Assembly: GCF_016086655.4 (NCBI RefSeq) | Contig: NC_052138.2 | Coordinates: forward strand, 31,321,403 to 31,385,402 | Direction: 5' to 3' | Length of the DNA: 64,000 bases | Source: Lepeophtheirus salmonis | Taxonomy: Eukaryota; Arthropoda; Copepoda; Siphonostomatoida; Caligidae | Shown here: one piece after another, positions 25,301-40,300 of the stretch | How the letters are laid out: the number at the start of each line of letters is the position of its first letter | Numbering within the stretch: position 1 is the first letter of the stretch | Notes under the pieces: model-generated | Seen by the model: only the letters and a program-made list of their open reading frames with translations | Database searches by the model: none | What the model was told of the DNA's origin: nothing | Program-made: the position numbers and the translations under genes

Positions 25301-28300
25301 ATTGTGCTGATTGTATGTAAATTAACATATTTTGATTTCCTAAAATGTACCTAATTAGTGTAGGGTTTAGAAAACTTCGTTACTTTTAATGTATCTTGTG
25401 CAATCTTTCTTACAAAAAGAAACAGAAGGAAGGATAAAAATCAGATTGTAATAGCCGCTTTTCCCTAACTATGGAATTATAATCCAGCTAGAATGTGCCT
25501 CGCTAGTGCAAAATCTCCACCTGATCTAGAAAGTCGTTTTCATTATGAGTGATGTATCTCAATTTGTTCCAAAGTTATGGTCCATTATGCGTATTTAATG
25601 TTTTTTTGCGACCTTGACTTCTCGAAATTTAATAACCTCTTCATTTAACACATACATATAATCTTCATACTAAGTTTTACTAAGATCAATCCGTAACTGT
25701 TCTCATAAATCTGCTTCCAAACAGACAAACAAATTAACAGGGCCGATTACATCACCTTCACTGAACTTTGTTGGCAAAAGGTAATAATACTTGGAAATTT
25801 TTCATTGCTTCAAATAGCTAATTTGAATTCAACCAATCAACGTTGATAACATTGATAAGGGTGTGGGGGAACAAAAAAATCGACAGTTGATAACAAAATA
25901 CGGTGAAAATTGATATGTCAGTGTGATAATGCCTTGAGGGAGAGGCTATTAATATTCTTTTTAATTAATTTAAGAAAAAAACAATAACAAATTTTGATTA
26001 TAGTTTTAAGAAACTGATGATTTAAAAAGGAAGATATTTTTAGATTATTCTACAGTTCTGAATAATCAAAAAATTTAATTTTCCAATCATATTTTCATTT
26101 TTGTCGATTTTTAACCCGTAGAAAGTCCTCAAACCACTCGGATAGGATTTAAAAATAGGAAATTTCCAGTGAAAAGAAGACATTTATCACCTTAAAGTAG
26201 TGTAGGCACCATAAGGCTAACTGCAGTTCACATACCATTGATGGTAAGTAGAGGAACGTCATCAAGAGCTTAATCCATCAATATTTTTCATCAGTTTGTT
26301 TATAATGGTGTTTCTTGGGGATCTTCAGATTGTATCAGGTGGTACACACTATAAAAATCTTGAAAACTAATCCCCTATGGTATCTTATATCACATTTCTA
26401 GTTAATGGCTCACTTTAGAACAAAATCCACGGAACATTTTTAAATTGTTGGAGGTTCCGTTGAGATATCACGACGTGATATATTTTTATATACAGCTAAA
26501 ATGAAATTATCTGGTCAGCTACGGATATTTTTACAACTCTTTTCCCTTATTAGTGTTCTCAATGTTGATTGATTAAACTCTAATTATCTCTAAATTATCT
26601 GTCAATTCACTTTTATAAACTCATTGAGGTTTTTTATTCACTTTCAACCTCCACTCTCAGAAAGGAAATTTTTTGAAAAAACATAGGGTAAATAAGCTTG
26701 TGTATTTTTTGGTTGGCAACTTTTAACAGTATTTTATATATTAGTTGTTAATTATTATATAGATTGAATTCATAGTTTTATCAATATAAGAATCAGTGAC
26801 TGAGTATGAAATGACACGTATACTAAATGAAGGTTACATATTTATATAAATCAATATCATTTATAGTACACTTTTTGATTTTATCATATGTAGAGTCAGC
26901 TGTTTTATATCATACAGGACTCTGATCATGGACACAGCCTATAGAAGGAATCTGTATTTATTTCAAAAAAGCTAGTCTTGTAAATTAAGTTTAAAATAGT
27001 ATATTATGGCCTTTGACTAGTGTTCTTCGGTATACCGATACTACAGAGGTACCAGATAAATTAAAACTGTACTGTACTAAATGGGTATTAAGCCGGTATA
27101 TGTAACGCCACTATGTCATAAAATGAATTGGAACGTTGATGACGTAGATCCCCTAATTTTGCCTCGTCATCCCCTCTCTATAAATAAAAGTCCCCCACAA
27201 TCATTAACCAAAGTATATTGAGAATATTACTTTGGACATATCTTCAGGTCTTTATAATATCACGCAATTTTTCCTCCACAAAGAAACAGAAAAAAGGCCC
27301 AAAATCAGTTGGTAGTTAGCCAATTCTTCCCAACTAAGTAATTATTATTCAATAAAAATTTTTAAGAATCGTTCACAACTTAAAATGAGCTAATTATAAT
27401 TCAACCAATCAATGTTCAGAACACAGATTAGGATAATAAAAGTGGAAACATCGATAGCTGAGAATAAAATACACCGTATATTTTTATGTTAGCGAGATAA
27501 CCCCGTGTAGACTAGTGTTGTGTCGGTCCTTAATCGGGATCCTTAAAGAAGATAAAATCGATCTCTCGTATTGTCATTGAGAGTATTTTTTCTTTTTTAA
27601 TTATTTTGTTATATTATAGAATAAATTATATAACTAAGTAAAAATATAATATGTTCGTATTATTTTGCAAATTATGATGTAACTAGGATTATTTTTGCAA
27701 GATATGTGGACTTCTCTTAATATATATATTTTTTGTGCTAATTAATCATCCTGAGTTTTTGTAAAAATTCCAAGGACCGATAGTTGAGGATTGGACCCTA
27801 GGAACAACCCTATGAACTGAATAGTTAAATTTGACAAAACATTAGTGTGGAGCCTTTTCCTTGAAGGAGGAAAGGTTGTGAGATAGTATACAGATAATAT
27901 TTTATCATAATATGTTTTCGAATAATATATAAAAACAACCATCCAAACCCTACAACAAACATCATGGTTCATTGAGCAAATCATACAAATATTAAAGTCA
28001 CTATACATTACATACATTGGTCTGTGCCTTTATTATTTATTGGCACTCCTCATCTTTTCATAATATTTGTTCAATTGAAATTAAGGTTTTGTTTGTAAAA
28101 CATTAACAAAGAGGTACCCACATAGTGCCCTTGAAGGGCTCACTGATTCCGTGTACATAATTTAGTAGATATATATATATATATAGAAAAAAAATGATAC
28201 ATATCTAAAATAAGATGGAAAGAGTACATATAAGTACTCCTTAATTAAGTTTACGTATATAAATAATAATATGTGTATATTCAAGGATACCAGACACACT

Positions 28301-31300
28301 TCCCTCCTATTTTCATTTGCATACATATGTGGGCCCTCAACACAAAAGCAACCCAAAATGATTTTCTACAAATCCAGTATGGTCAACAATATTTGTATTC
28401 TTCAACTTGTATTGTATTCCTCCTTATTTAGGATTGACGACTGCGGTCCCTTCCAACTCAGTCTTGATTCGATTCAGTTTGCTCCAGTATATCCCGCCAA
28501 ACTGATAAAGTTCTGTACTTGATGACACCACTTAATTTTTAATAATCAGTTCTAGTACTGACCAGGGATGCCAGTGCTTGGGGGTCTCCCCATACCTTTG
28601 GTTTTACATATCATTCTGGGTTCTTGGGTTTTAATTTAGAAAATGTATATATAATCTTGGGTTTTTCGTGTATAATTAGCTAATATAGAACCATTTCGTC
28701 TGTACGTGTAATTCTAAATTTCAGTTAGAACAGTGTAGACTACATGGTTTGCATAACCATAGAAATAGGTTTTGCAGTTTATCTGCAGCCAACCATTTGC
28801 AAGTATGTATATACAGAAAATTCTTGAATAAAGATAAGAAAATACATCATTCTTTTAATATTCTACCAGCCTTGGTTGTTTTTTTTTAAATCCTGGGCTT
28901 TTAAAAGGAAGGTATGGGGTTTTGTTGAAAAGTTCACTTGTAGCCCTGATACCGACAGTCTTACAGTCTTAGGACCTGTCCCAAATACCAATGGGATCGT
29001 TCCTATGACTGGCATGAACTAGACTGAATAGGTAAGGACCGATACAACACTATCTACAAATATCGTCGTTTATTTCTATCAACAAATAATTATTCTGAAC
29101 GTCACAATGAAAGATATTTAATATTTGAATGACTTTATGCAAAGTACCATATCAAAGACAAATTAAGTCTCATTATTCAATTGAAGGTTTCCAACTATAG
29201 TTCACATGTTTGGTTATTGTAGCTCATCCCTGAAATTTGATTATACAGCTTATAATGAATCAAAATATGTCTTGTGCTGTAAATATTTTTTTTTTTTTCT
29301 TTTGAATATTTTTGATTAAAATTGTTTTTGTGTTAATGCACCACTTTCCTATTTTCTGTTTCATCAGACATGCAGTAAAGAAACACAAAGAAACGGATTT
29401 TGTTGTTTTCGGATGAATAGAAAATATTTCCTTGTTAGAGGAAGTTGATATCTTAATTTTATATCTAATATATTATGTATGTATAACTGTTGTGTGTAAT
29501 CTGGTACCTTTGAATAGGGAGTAGTATATCTATAAGATATTAACTTCCTTTTAAAATAAAAACAAAAAGATTTATATTAAATATATATATTTTTCCGGAA
29601 AGATGACTCCTAAAAAAATAGCATTTTCCTATCTTGAAATTACATAACTCCTTTGAATAATAATTAATCACATTGATGATTTTGACTTGAAGCCCTTTTA
29701 ATAATAGTATGAGCAGGGAGAGAAAAATCTGCCGGAAATACATTACATATATGTATTATTCTATTTGCAAACTAAAAAATAGCAACTAATTATGATGTTT
29801 TTTACTTCTAATAACAAGGAAATTAACGTCAGTTCGTTGAATGAGATATTACAATAAGTAAAAAAACAAAGTCTTCTTTTCATTCATATGTTGAGTGTTA
29901 ATTAAATTAAAAATATGCCAATCCATGCCCTTGAAGAAATTACAATAGATAATAAATAAGAATCTATGTATCTATTAAATTAATAATAAAAGTTATGAAT
30001 TATTATAATTAAAAAAACAACAACAGAGGATTCTTTGAAAAAGTGAAACATGAATAGACTACTATTTGGGATGTGTCCGGGCTATACTCGAACCTGTGGG
30101 CTTGTGACCGGAACAATTAAAAAATAACCAGAGTATTCGTTTTTTGTTCTTTAATTATTGGCAAGTACACGTTTTTGCTCGGATATTTATCATACAGGGC
30201 CGTGCAATATAATTGGAACAAACTTTGAGCTCATCCAGATCCTGATTTAAAAGCATTGTGAAGAATTGTTTGGTTGTATTTAATAGCATAGGTGAAAATC
30301 GCAAGAAGTCTATTTATCTTCAATATGACCTCCACTGGCCTCAATTCTCCTACGGAGTGACCATTTTACTTCATTAAGAAAATTGTTAATCTTCCATAAG
30401 GGGTTTCAGAGGTGGTAATATTGATTTTTAGAGACAAATTATGACTTTAGCATTATTAAATCTTTTGAATATACACAGTTTTGAAACGAAAAGGTTTGCA
30501 TTATCTGGCCTTGCTTTTCATTTATCCATCTGTTACAATTTTCCAAGGAATAAAGGCTTAATGAAGAAATGTTCGAGTTTAAAACCTGTATTAGGCCGTG
30601 TGGTAGAATTTGAAATTGGATATTAACAATGCTGAGGTCTCAAAGATGAGAGGGATCGGTCATTTAAAAAATGACCATTTTATGTTAATTTAAAGTAGAT
30701 AGATCAAAAGTGCAGGATTTTGTAGTTCAACAAATAAATAGTTGATTCTACCCGTGTGGAAAGTACAATACCTCGTTTATACCCAATATACCCTCAAAAA
30801 TATACAAATCCACCCTTGTCTACGACTACCCTTGAAAACATTTTAAGGAGTGTGTCTGTAGAAAATATGGACCTACGGCATCATGGATATTATCTAACTT
30901 AGAAATTAAGGATGACTATGCACAAAATGCCGAATAATTATACGTATAATGTAAGTGACTCTGCAAAACTGATCACGAAACCTTCGACGGAGGAAGGGGG
31001 ATCCAATGTTCCGCTACACTAAATATTTTCTAATCCAATGTATATATTTATGTATGTGACAATGACAAGTCATGATAAGAGCAATAATGTACTTACATAG
31101 GTATGTGCTAATAGCAAAAGGATTTCTAAAATATTTGAAATAGTCATGTGTAGAGTACATATATATAGTTATAGTGGCAACAGTCATAGGCGTAGGAGAC
31201 CTGACAGAAATTTCTTGCATAATTCTCTGGCATCTATCAATATTAATAAACAGTTTGAACAAGTAGCTGAGACTTTCTTGAAAGGGGGCCCACGCTGGAT

Positions 31301-34300
31301 AGAATTTGAAAATTGAATTTCAATTTTTTTTAAATTAAAAGACCATAAATAGAAAAAGGATTCATTTATTTTCCATTGTTCAAGAAAAGGCCATTTAAAA
31401 ATATAAATAAGGATTCTTTTCAAAAAGAAAACCTTTATTTAATAAAAAAACAAATAATTAATTAAAAAACCTATGTGAAGGCTGGGATTTAAAAAAAAAA
31501 AAAGGTAATCAATAAATGTCTTTTCTAAAACACTGTAAAAAAAAATGATAGTTATAAAAACCCAATAAAAAGACGTAGTATTTTCTTAAAAAAAGATCAA
31601 GAAAAAGGATCATCAATAAATGTATTTTTTTCCCCTAAAAAGGCATCAAGTAATGTTTTTTTTCTAAAAAAGGTACTGATACAATTTCTTTTCTAAAAAA
31701 AATATATTCAAGAAATGTGTTTTCTAAAAAAGGTCATTAAACAATGTTTTTCTATAAAGAAAGGTCATCGAGGAATGTCTTTTCTAAAAAAAAATGTAGG
31801 AAAAAAATGATAATTATAAAAAGCCAATAAATAGATCACGGTAAAAAAATGCATGTAGGAATGTATTTTCCAAGAAAAGGTTATCAAGGAATAATACCCT
31901 TTTCCATAAAAATGTAGACAAAATTGCTGGTCATAAATATCTGAGCAAAATTTGTCTACCCCCCAAAAACAACATTATACTCCTCCATACCTATGGAATA
32001 ACTACTAAAAAACCCCAAAAAAGACTCTTAGTTTATCATAACGGGCTGGGTCATTCATTCAACAATGATAACAAATAATATAGATGAATTACTTAGACGT
32101 GTACCAAGTGCCTCATTGTGTGGGAGTTGCAAAGAATAAAATCATTGCTCTTATTATGGTACAAAAATAAGAAAGAAAAATTCACGTAATTCAACGCTAG
32201 ATGTGAGAAGAAATATGTATCTACTTCAATAGAATGGGTCTACTTTTTTTCATCTTCTTCTACAAACCACCTTCTTTTCTCACAAGATTATAATATGTAG
32301 ATATAATGGATGTCACGAACTCTTGTAGTCGTATGTATTTTAATTATTACACCAACAAGAACGACCTGATTATAGGTACAGAACGAGTACATCAACTCAT
32401 TCTTCTAACTCGGATGCGCTTAAGAAATAATTAGAGTAATGATGGGGTTCTTCTCTTTTGAGGGGGAGATGAACAGATGTCAAATCTCACGTAGTTACTA
32501 CTTTTTTTTAATTACTACTACTCTTGGAAAGATGGAGTCAACCCATTTTTAATTATCCCTAGATTATACACCACCACCTACCTGATAATCATTGTAGACG
32601 CTAGAGGGTGCCTTCCCTACGGATACACCGCCACCCCCTGAAGGAATGATGGGGATGCCCAAATTTCCATCGTAGCCGAAGAGCGGTGTTCTTCGTAGTT
32701 TGGATGATGCCATGGAGAGGTTTGTATATATCGATGATTCGTCTGTCAGTCAGTCAAATCCCTTACAAACTATATGTAGAGACTATTCACACCACTCACT
32801 GGGTTATTTAATTATACTATGTGGAGTTGAGGGGAAATCAATGACACATTTCCTAAATAATTGAGCACTGCCTTGGATTAAAATAGTAATGAATAATAAT
32901 ACACCTTTGTAAGAGAACAAATGGGCACGGATCGTTCACTGATACACACGTAAACTAACGTCTATCATCAACACGGTAAGGAATGTAATGAAAAATCTCG
33001 ACGGGTTACTTTAATTTTTTTTTTTTTAATTCTTTTTGAAATCCGCGCTCCGAGGGTTCGTTGTTATGCAGTATTTTTTTCCACATTCTCCTCAAGTCAC
33101 AACCACCATTATTTACTATAGTATATAATATTACCACTCCACAAACTTCCAACGACGCAGGAAGAATCTTTGTTATTACATATTAAGATGATGATGGAAA
33201 AAATAAGGTTAGCTCCAAAGAATGGTTCTTGCTGCTGCTCTTCACCCCCTCCCCCCTCTTCTACATATAATAATAACCATCATTTCATCATTTTTATTAT
33301 TATGAACATCTTTCTGTCCTTGAACGAAAAAATTCATTTAATAATAATGAAGAACATGGCTTTGTCCTTGATGATGAAATTGACCTTTTCTCATTTTAAG
33401 TTTGAGGGGTGTGTGTGTGTGTGTGACAGTCTCATCACACTTCATCATGTCATGTACATGTTATGATGAGTATAAAAGCAAATTGTCACAGCAGCTAGGA
33501 GTCAAGGGTCAGCCATGAATGATGAAAAGGAAAAGATAGTCAGTCGTCTATATATGACGTATTATTATTATTACTTTCTTTCTTTCTCATCCTGGATTGG
33601 TGATACTCATCTACAGACCAGGGACTATTTGTTACTATTTTCAATCAGAAATCCTCCTTAAATTTTTATTTTTGTGAGCTTTACAGAGGGGGAACCCAAA
33701 TCTTGGGATAGCTTTCAATTAAATTTTTATCCCCATTATTGTTATTTCCGAGGCTTCATTACGGCACCAAATTGCAGCTTAAATAAAAATATTAAAGTTT
33801 TGTTTTCACCCCCATGTCTCTATGTGTAAAAATGTCTTAGCTACATCAAAAAAGTCAAAAGTTACCGATCTCTTCCTCCCCGTCATCAGTGCCAAGAAGA
33901 TTGCAGAGACCGTTGGCATCTCCATCCATACTGCCTACAACAACACCAAGAAGTCAAATACAGACAAGAAGAACCAAACCTTCCGTAGTAACAATTAGAC
34001 CTGACTTCTGGCCTGCCTCCATGTAACCCTCCCCCAGCCTTGAACTCAACCCCATGGACTTTTCAGTTTGAAGTGTCTTGGAGAATAATTTTTGCCTCAC
34101 CTCTAATCCAAATTTGGATTCGATCAGCCATCATATCATCGTCAAGAGTTGCCAATCTATTTGCCGGCGTTTTAAGGCTATATTTGCTTGCGAAGGAGGA
34201 TATACTGAATAAAAAACAATAACTAGATATAGGATTTAAGCATATCACAAATTAATTTTGAGTTGTTTTTCTGGATTCCATAGAAATCACGTATTTTGTC

Positions 34301-37300
34301 ACTGCAAGTTTTGGGTACCCACTCTGTATATCAATCAAATGGTCAAACAAAAACCAACATAAGCAATATTTGTTTATATATAGTTGGCCATGTGATAACT
34401 TTTTTGTTTGCTATGGCTGTTGAGGGTGGTATTCGCCATTTGAATTGAGTTAAGAACATGAATTCTACAAAGGAAAGAAAAAATTGCATATCTTAAAAGA
34501 AATGTTATTCACTGATGTCATCAAGAGAATATCAAAAGGGACATCTTGGAGTGGGAGGGGGGGGAGGGTTGTCACATTGCCAAGGCAATGTCCTAAAGCT
34601 AATAAACGCGTTTAGTCATTTGGATTATAGCTTTAGTTACTTCCAGAGACACTGATACGACTTTTCAAGTGAGGAGAGGCATGATCATCTGGTCTGTTGA
34701 GTGTGGGCTGGGGCTTGAGCCCTCCCCAATGGAGAATTTTTTTTTGTTACCATAAAAAAATTATCGCATAGTAGGAAATTTTCTATTTATAAAATGAGTA
34801 GGGATAAAATCTTTTATATATATGTATACAGTTTCACAAATGTAATAGATCTGCACGGGAGGATACTTTGTGTTAAATAAATATGCCCCATACCAACTGC
34901 ACCCATGGTTAGTACATGTTATGTATTTAAGACGCAACAGTACATAGATCTGTAGATGCTAGATATGTGGTAAATCACTACTAAACAATCTTGAATAATA
35001 GTTAAGAAAAGAAGAAGGGTCCAATTTTTTTTTTTTTTTTTTTTTTTTTGCAACATTTAAACAATTTATAACCCTATAATTCATAGACATTTTTCGGTCA
35101 TTAATAGGCTCTGTATTCAAATTTCTGAGACAAGTTGAAATACCCAAGAAGAATATTAACCATATTTTTAAAACTTCATGATTTGAACCCAATATTATGG
35201 GGGCCATTTCATCCATAAAAACAATCAATTTCTTAGATTGTGACTATGAATTTACGCTAATTTAATTGCAATTTGCAGCGTATCCAAAGGATCTATCAGA
35301 ATAAGCTAGCCAAAGGACCCTACAAATCGATGATACAGCACAAAAACATGTTATCTGGACAAAAGCTTGAACTTAGATATAAAACTTTAAATTTTTGGAT
35401 AACTAATTTTTCGACAATATTAAAGCTGAAAAGATTTTAACTTTGCTAACATGATTAGGATCATTTAGTCAGTAGATTGTAAGTTTTTAACAATTTATAC
35501 CTTTTATAAATGCGTTTTTATCAAACTTGAATCGTAGCCTTCCAATAATCCTCTCCTTAACCCGTGTGATTTATAGTTGTGATCAGAGATGAGAAGGAAG
35601 GTAAACTAACATCTCCATAGCTCCTTGAGATCCCTGAAGCTTCTATAAGAAATATGTAATAAGGGCCCTGTTCAGCCTTTATGCCCCGCTTACAGTTGGT
35701 GATCAATGCCGGTGGGTGATCATATTGAATGATACAACAGCTAATTTATCAATTTAAATTGCATATGTTACAAATTTTGTCTTAAAATGCCACTATTTAA
35801 ACTTTTCTTTTTTACTTTTGCCAACCCCTGTAATTTAAACTACATTTTAAGAAAGATAATTCAGGGTTGTTTTTTTTGTGTTGACAGGTCACAAATATTA
35901 TCATAATTTATGTAAAATAGTTTATAATCTACGTACATATTGATATTAACATATTATGTACGTCATTTCTATATGTACTTACAATATGATTTGAATTCTT
36001 AGCCCTCTCTTCTCATTGCCTTATTTGTAAGAAGTTGTATTTCTTCTTGAATTATAATAACCCTAATCGTTTCCGGAGGAAACCCTACTAAGAAAAAAAA
36101 AAAAAAAAATAAGAAATGGAGGTTTTCCATATGTGTAGTGGCATATTATTCCATCATCAATCCATCCATCCCCTCTCGCTACATTGTACATTACAAAGTA
36201 GATTTACGTATATGTACACAATAAACGGGAAATTGCATTGGAGTTGTTATCGCCTTTATACCAATCATGGGTGTGGTAGGTTTATTTGAACCCTCTCATT
36301 TCATAAACAAATACACATCACTTTTGAATACAAATTATTTAATTTACACAGCCTCCAAGATGTACAGATCTGTAAAAATTAGGGACTAGTGAAATGATTC
36401 AATCAATGTATGTATTTGAAAAATGTACTCGGTCCAGGATCGAATTTTTATTCGGTTCGGTCTTATGTGATTTTTTCGAGGCCGATTTTTCAGTCTTATT
36501 TTATGGACAGTTTTTTCGGTCATATATATTATGAGAGACCAAATTTCTTTTTTTGTTCTAGATCAACTGTCATTGATTTTTTCTGAAATATCTCAAAAGT
36601 ACAAGATATTCTCTAGAACAAATACTGTATACATATAAAATAAATTTATTCATTTCGATTATACGAGCAAATCAGTTGTGTGATACATAATAAGTTGTAT
36701 AAGAATGAGAATTAAGAATTACCCCCCCCTTGGTTTTTGTAATTATTTAATTAAGTGGACTTCCATGTTCTACAAGAGTTAGAACCAAATGAAGATGAAA
36801 GGAATCGACGAAAGATAATTCTAACTTGATCACGCATCTGAAGAGATGCTCGAATTCTGTTTTCCACGAGAGATGACGGTATTAAAATTCATCAGAGCTA
36901 TCTCTGTTTAAACTTCGTATGACGTCATTGCACATGAAAATACATATAAAGTCATGTTATAAACAATTTATCTATAGAATCGGTCTAGTTTTTTTGAGGA
37001 CCAAACTTGGCGGAATTTTTCATTTGTACCAATCTAAACCGAATGTTTCTTTTGGACCGATCTAGACCGAACTCTTCCTTTGGACCAATCTAGACCAAAT
37101 TTTTCTATGAGACCGGTCTAGACTGAGCTTTTTGTTGAACCGATTTAGTTCGGTCTAAAAAAAAAATGTAATGGTCTCAGACCGGTCTAGGATTTCCAGA
37201 CCGAACTGCAACACTAGCATGTATGCGGATGTTTTGGAAAGTCTCCGACCTCAACGTGAAAATGGACAAAATTGAGTATCAAGCTGTCATTAAATAATTG

Positions 37301-40300
37301 TTTTTCAATGTGTAACCATTAAATAGCTTAAAACAATAGCAGATATATAATACATTATACAGGCTTGTTTTGTGTAATTGAGCCAAAAAACAAAAGGTGT
37401 TTATTGAACAATTATTTTGCAGAGAAAAACGTCGAGTACTATTTGAACAGGCTACAAAGATGGAATCATCCCTGTTGGAAGTGTGTAGACTATGTTGAAA
37501 AATAAAATAAAAAATTCACTTTTTTTTTCTTACAAAAATACTAACATCAACTCACTAAAACGATTGTTATATAAGAATTGTGGGTCCAAAAATGGTTGAA
37601 ACTTTGGAGAGTAACTGACAACAGATGCTAGATAGATGTGACTAATTATATTTTAAAGTGCTGCCATCTACACGTTGATGCCGGAAACTCTTCAGACCAA
37701 CCATCCTCGTATTATTATTTAGAGACTAGGAATAGGACAGATCTTGAACCCGGATAGGAAGTACCCTAGTACGGTATAAGTAAACTTGTACTATCAGAAA
37801 AGATCCCAGACAAAAACGAGCTTTAAGGGTCATGAAAAAGATGTCAAATATTTTCCGGATCTAACAAAGTATTACAGAATACTTCATCCTACTAAGTATA
37901 TTATCTATATCGAACGTACACTCTAATTATTTTGATTAGTGTTTGAATCGCGATACAAAATCCGTAAAAATATATGCTTAATGCGGATCCTATTTTGTTT
38001 AGGTCCCAACTTCGAGTAAATTGCTCATAAAATTCAAGACAAGTATCTTTTGAATTTTGGTTTCGGATATGTATCCAAAAGTTTGGCTACCCGAAATTTA
38101 CTTGAGTATTTAGGTCTACAGATATGAACCGACCTGGATTTGAGATATTGTGATTCTATCCTATATTTAAAAGGGACTTTTTAATGTACAAGTATAGCCA
38201 CTAGGGCACTTTGTATACAGTCAAATCATAAAATGATCCCTAATTTTAAACACTAAAAATAATTCAAATTTCTGTCATTAAATTCAAACCACTCTGTGGC
38301 ATCATTTTTTTGGATATCAGCTTTATATCAAATTTTTTTCACATTGAGGTTTTCACAATTTAGTGTGGTACATCTTCAAAGAAGTCCTGCAGGACGTCAA
38401 AGAGTCTCTATATGTACTATTTAATGTACAAGTTTTGCTGCTTGGGTGCTAGCTATCCGTTCAAAACCTGGTATCAAATTTTAAACATTAAGGAGAAGTA
38501 GAATTTATGTAGGAAAAATTCAAGTCATTTTCTTGTAATATAAACTTTGCTTTTAACTTGGACTTTCCACATTGTTTAAAACCCTACCGAAGTTTCCCCC
38601 GCCCCTCGATACTAGCACCGTGCATCAACAGAGAAGTCGTACCAGACGTGAAAGAGCCATGATAATTATATCTCAACTAACTAGTTAACAAGTTTTAGAG
38701 TGAGTAGGAACCTTGAACAAATTGAAATTTTGATTTTTTTTAAAAGACTTTTTTTTACATACAATATTATTGGTAGATATTTTTATAAAATGAATGTTAT
38801 ATTTGACTTTTAAAATGTCCTTATTGGATAAATGGTGTCGATTATGTATTATGGTCTTAAATTAAGTCAGCATAATATGTATAATAATAACATAATGTAA
38901 TTATCTTTCAGAGTGTGGTCGATATCAATTTCAATGTCATTCAGGGGAATGTGTGGCGATTTATGACGTTTGCAATGGTATTCCTCAGTGTAGGGATGCG
39001 AGTGATGAAGATCCTCAGGAATGCCCCTCAAGTGAGTGATAATGTGTAAGACATATTCCTTAAGGCAGAAATTAAGAGCAGGGAGAAAAAAATGAAGAAA
39101 GGGAACATCATTAAAATCATATATATATTCTTTAAATTGTTAGGATTATCATGGCATTTTCTCTTTCAAAATTAAATGTCAGCTCAAGTAAAAACAATAT
39201 TAGAAGCCATGCAATAAGTGATAAACGACAGTTGCACTTTAATAAGGGAAGAAAATAATATTAACTATAAAGATGATATTTGAACTAGAGTATAAATACT
39301 TTTGTAATCAAAATGTATGAATAGAACAATTAAACCTTAATTATTCAATTTTGAAGGATTTCAATCACGTTTTCTCTTTATTCAATCTCTTTAATCAGTT
39401 GAATTAACCTATTTTCTTGCTATAAGTAATTAGCAAACTCAATTTATCACTAATCAAGATTCGAAAATATTTTCATTGATATTAAATTTCCTAATACAAG
39501 CAATATTCAAAATATAAACTAAATTCAAAATTAAATGCAAATTTAAGAATAGAAGACAAGGGCACTCCATGTTTATCTTTTCCATAGGCCCTCTCCCCAG
39601 CCTTATGCATGCTGCTGATGGCTTAACAGAGTCCGATTTACTTTTTTGTTAAGTTATACATTTATAACTAAATTTGCCTCTCACAAAATTACTGCAACAT
39701 ATTATTGTCTATTACAAAGGAGGACAATGGTTAAGTCTTCCAATCAGGGTCAATTAGTATTTACCTTTCGGGGGTTATTGATTTTATTATGAAATTTCTC
39801 AGCTGATGACGTTTTTTTTTTTACAAAATAAAGTGTGGGTCTTTGAATCTTCCCCTCCCCCTAAAAAACCTTCTTTAATATTTTGTTTTATGTGACGTTT
39901 TTTTTTTTTACAAGAATGTTATATTTTATAATGTCCAATTTTTCTTTTCTTGGCCTTTTAATAAACTGTATCTCTATTTAATTAAATGACACTTTTTTAT
40001 AAATTAATATTTATTTATATTACTAAAATGACCCTTTTTTGAAAAAGGGTCAATTTCATTTTTTCAAAAAACCATTCTATGTCTTCCTTTTTTTTTTTAA
40101 AGAGTAACATTTCTATAGGGGAGAGGCGTGCTGGAGGGGCTATAGCCCTCCCCCTGTCACCCAAATGGAGTACTTATTATTGTTATACAAAAATTTAGCT
40201 TTGTCAAAAAAAATTAGTATGTCAAAATGTTCCCAATTTTGTATTTCAAATTTAGTCTGTTCCAAAAAATTAATCATAAAGAAGATTTGTTTTAAAAGAA

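Larger units (their letters stand above)
22659..38911 (+). other. Intron 2, 16.25 kb, transposon-filled, holds an antisense exon
   Basis: Bounded by GTGAGA and TTTCAG. It contains one inverted-repeat element (23.3-23.9 kb), MITE-B copies at 24.7 and 28.4 kb, Tc1 remnants at 30.2 and 33.7 kb, a minisatellite at 31.5 kb, the antisense first exon at 32.6 kb, a MITE-C block at 36.4 kb, a mariner derivative at 37.2 kb and a 250-bp tandem duplication at 38.2 kb. Long stretches (29.05-30.19, 34.33-36.40 kb) show only AT-rich sequence and homopolymers. Confidence 0.8.

Noticed and set aside
26220..26270. Consensus donor ATG|GTAAGT at 26248
   Set aside because: No open frame of useful length leads into it.
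30060..30110. tRNA-like B-box (GGTTCGAGTATA) on the minus strand
   Set aside because: The T-arm does not pair and no A-box or acceptor stem can be drawn.
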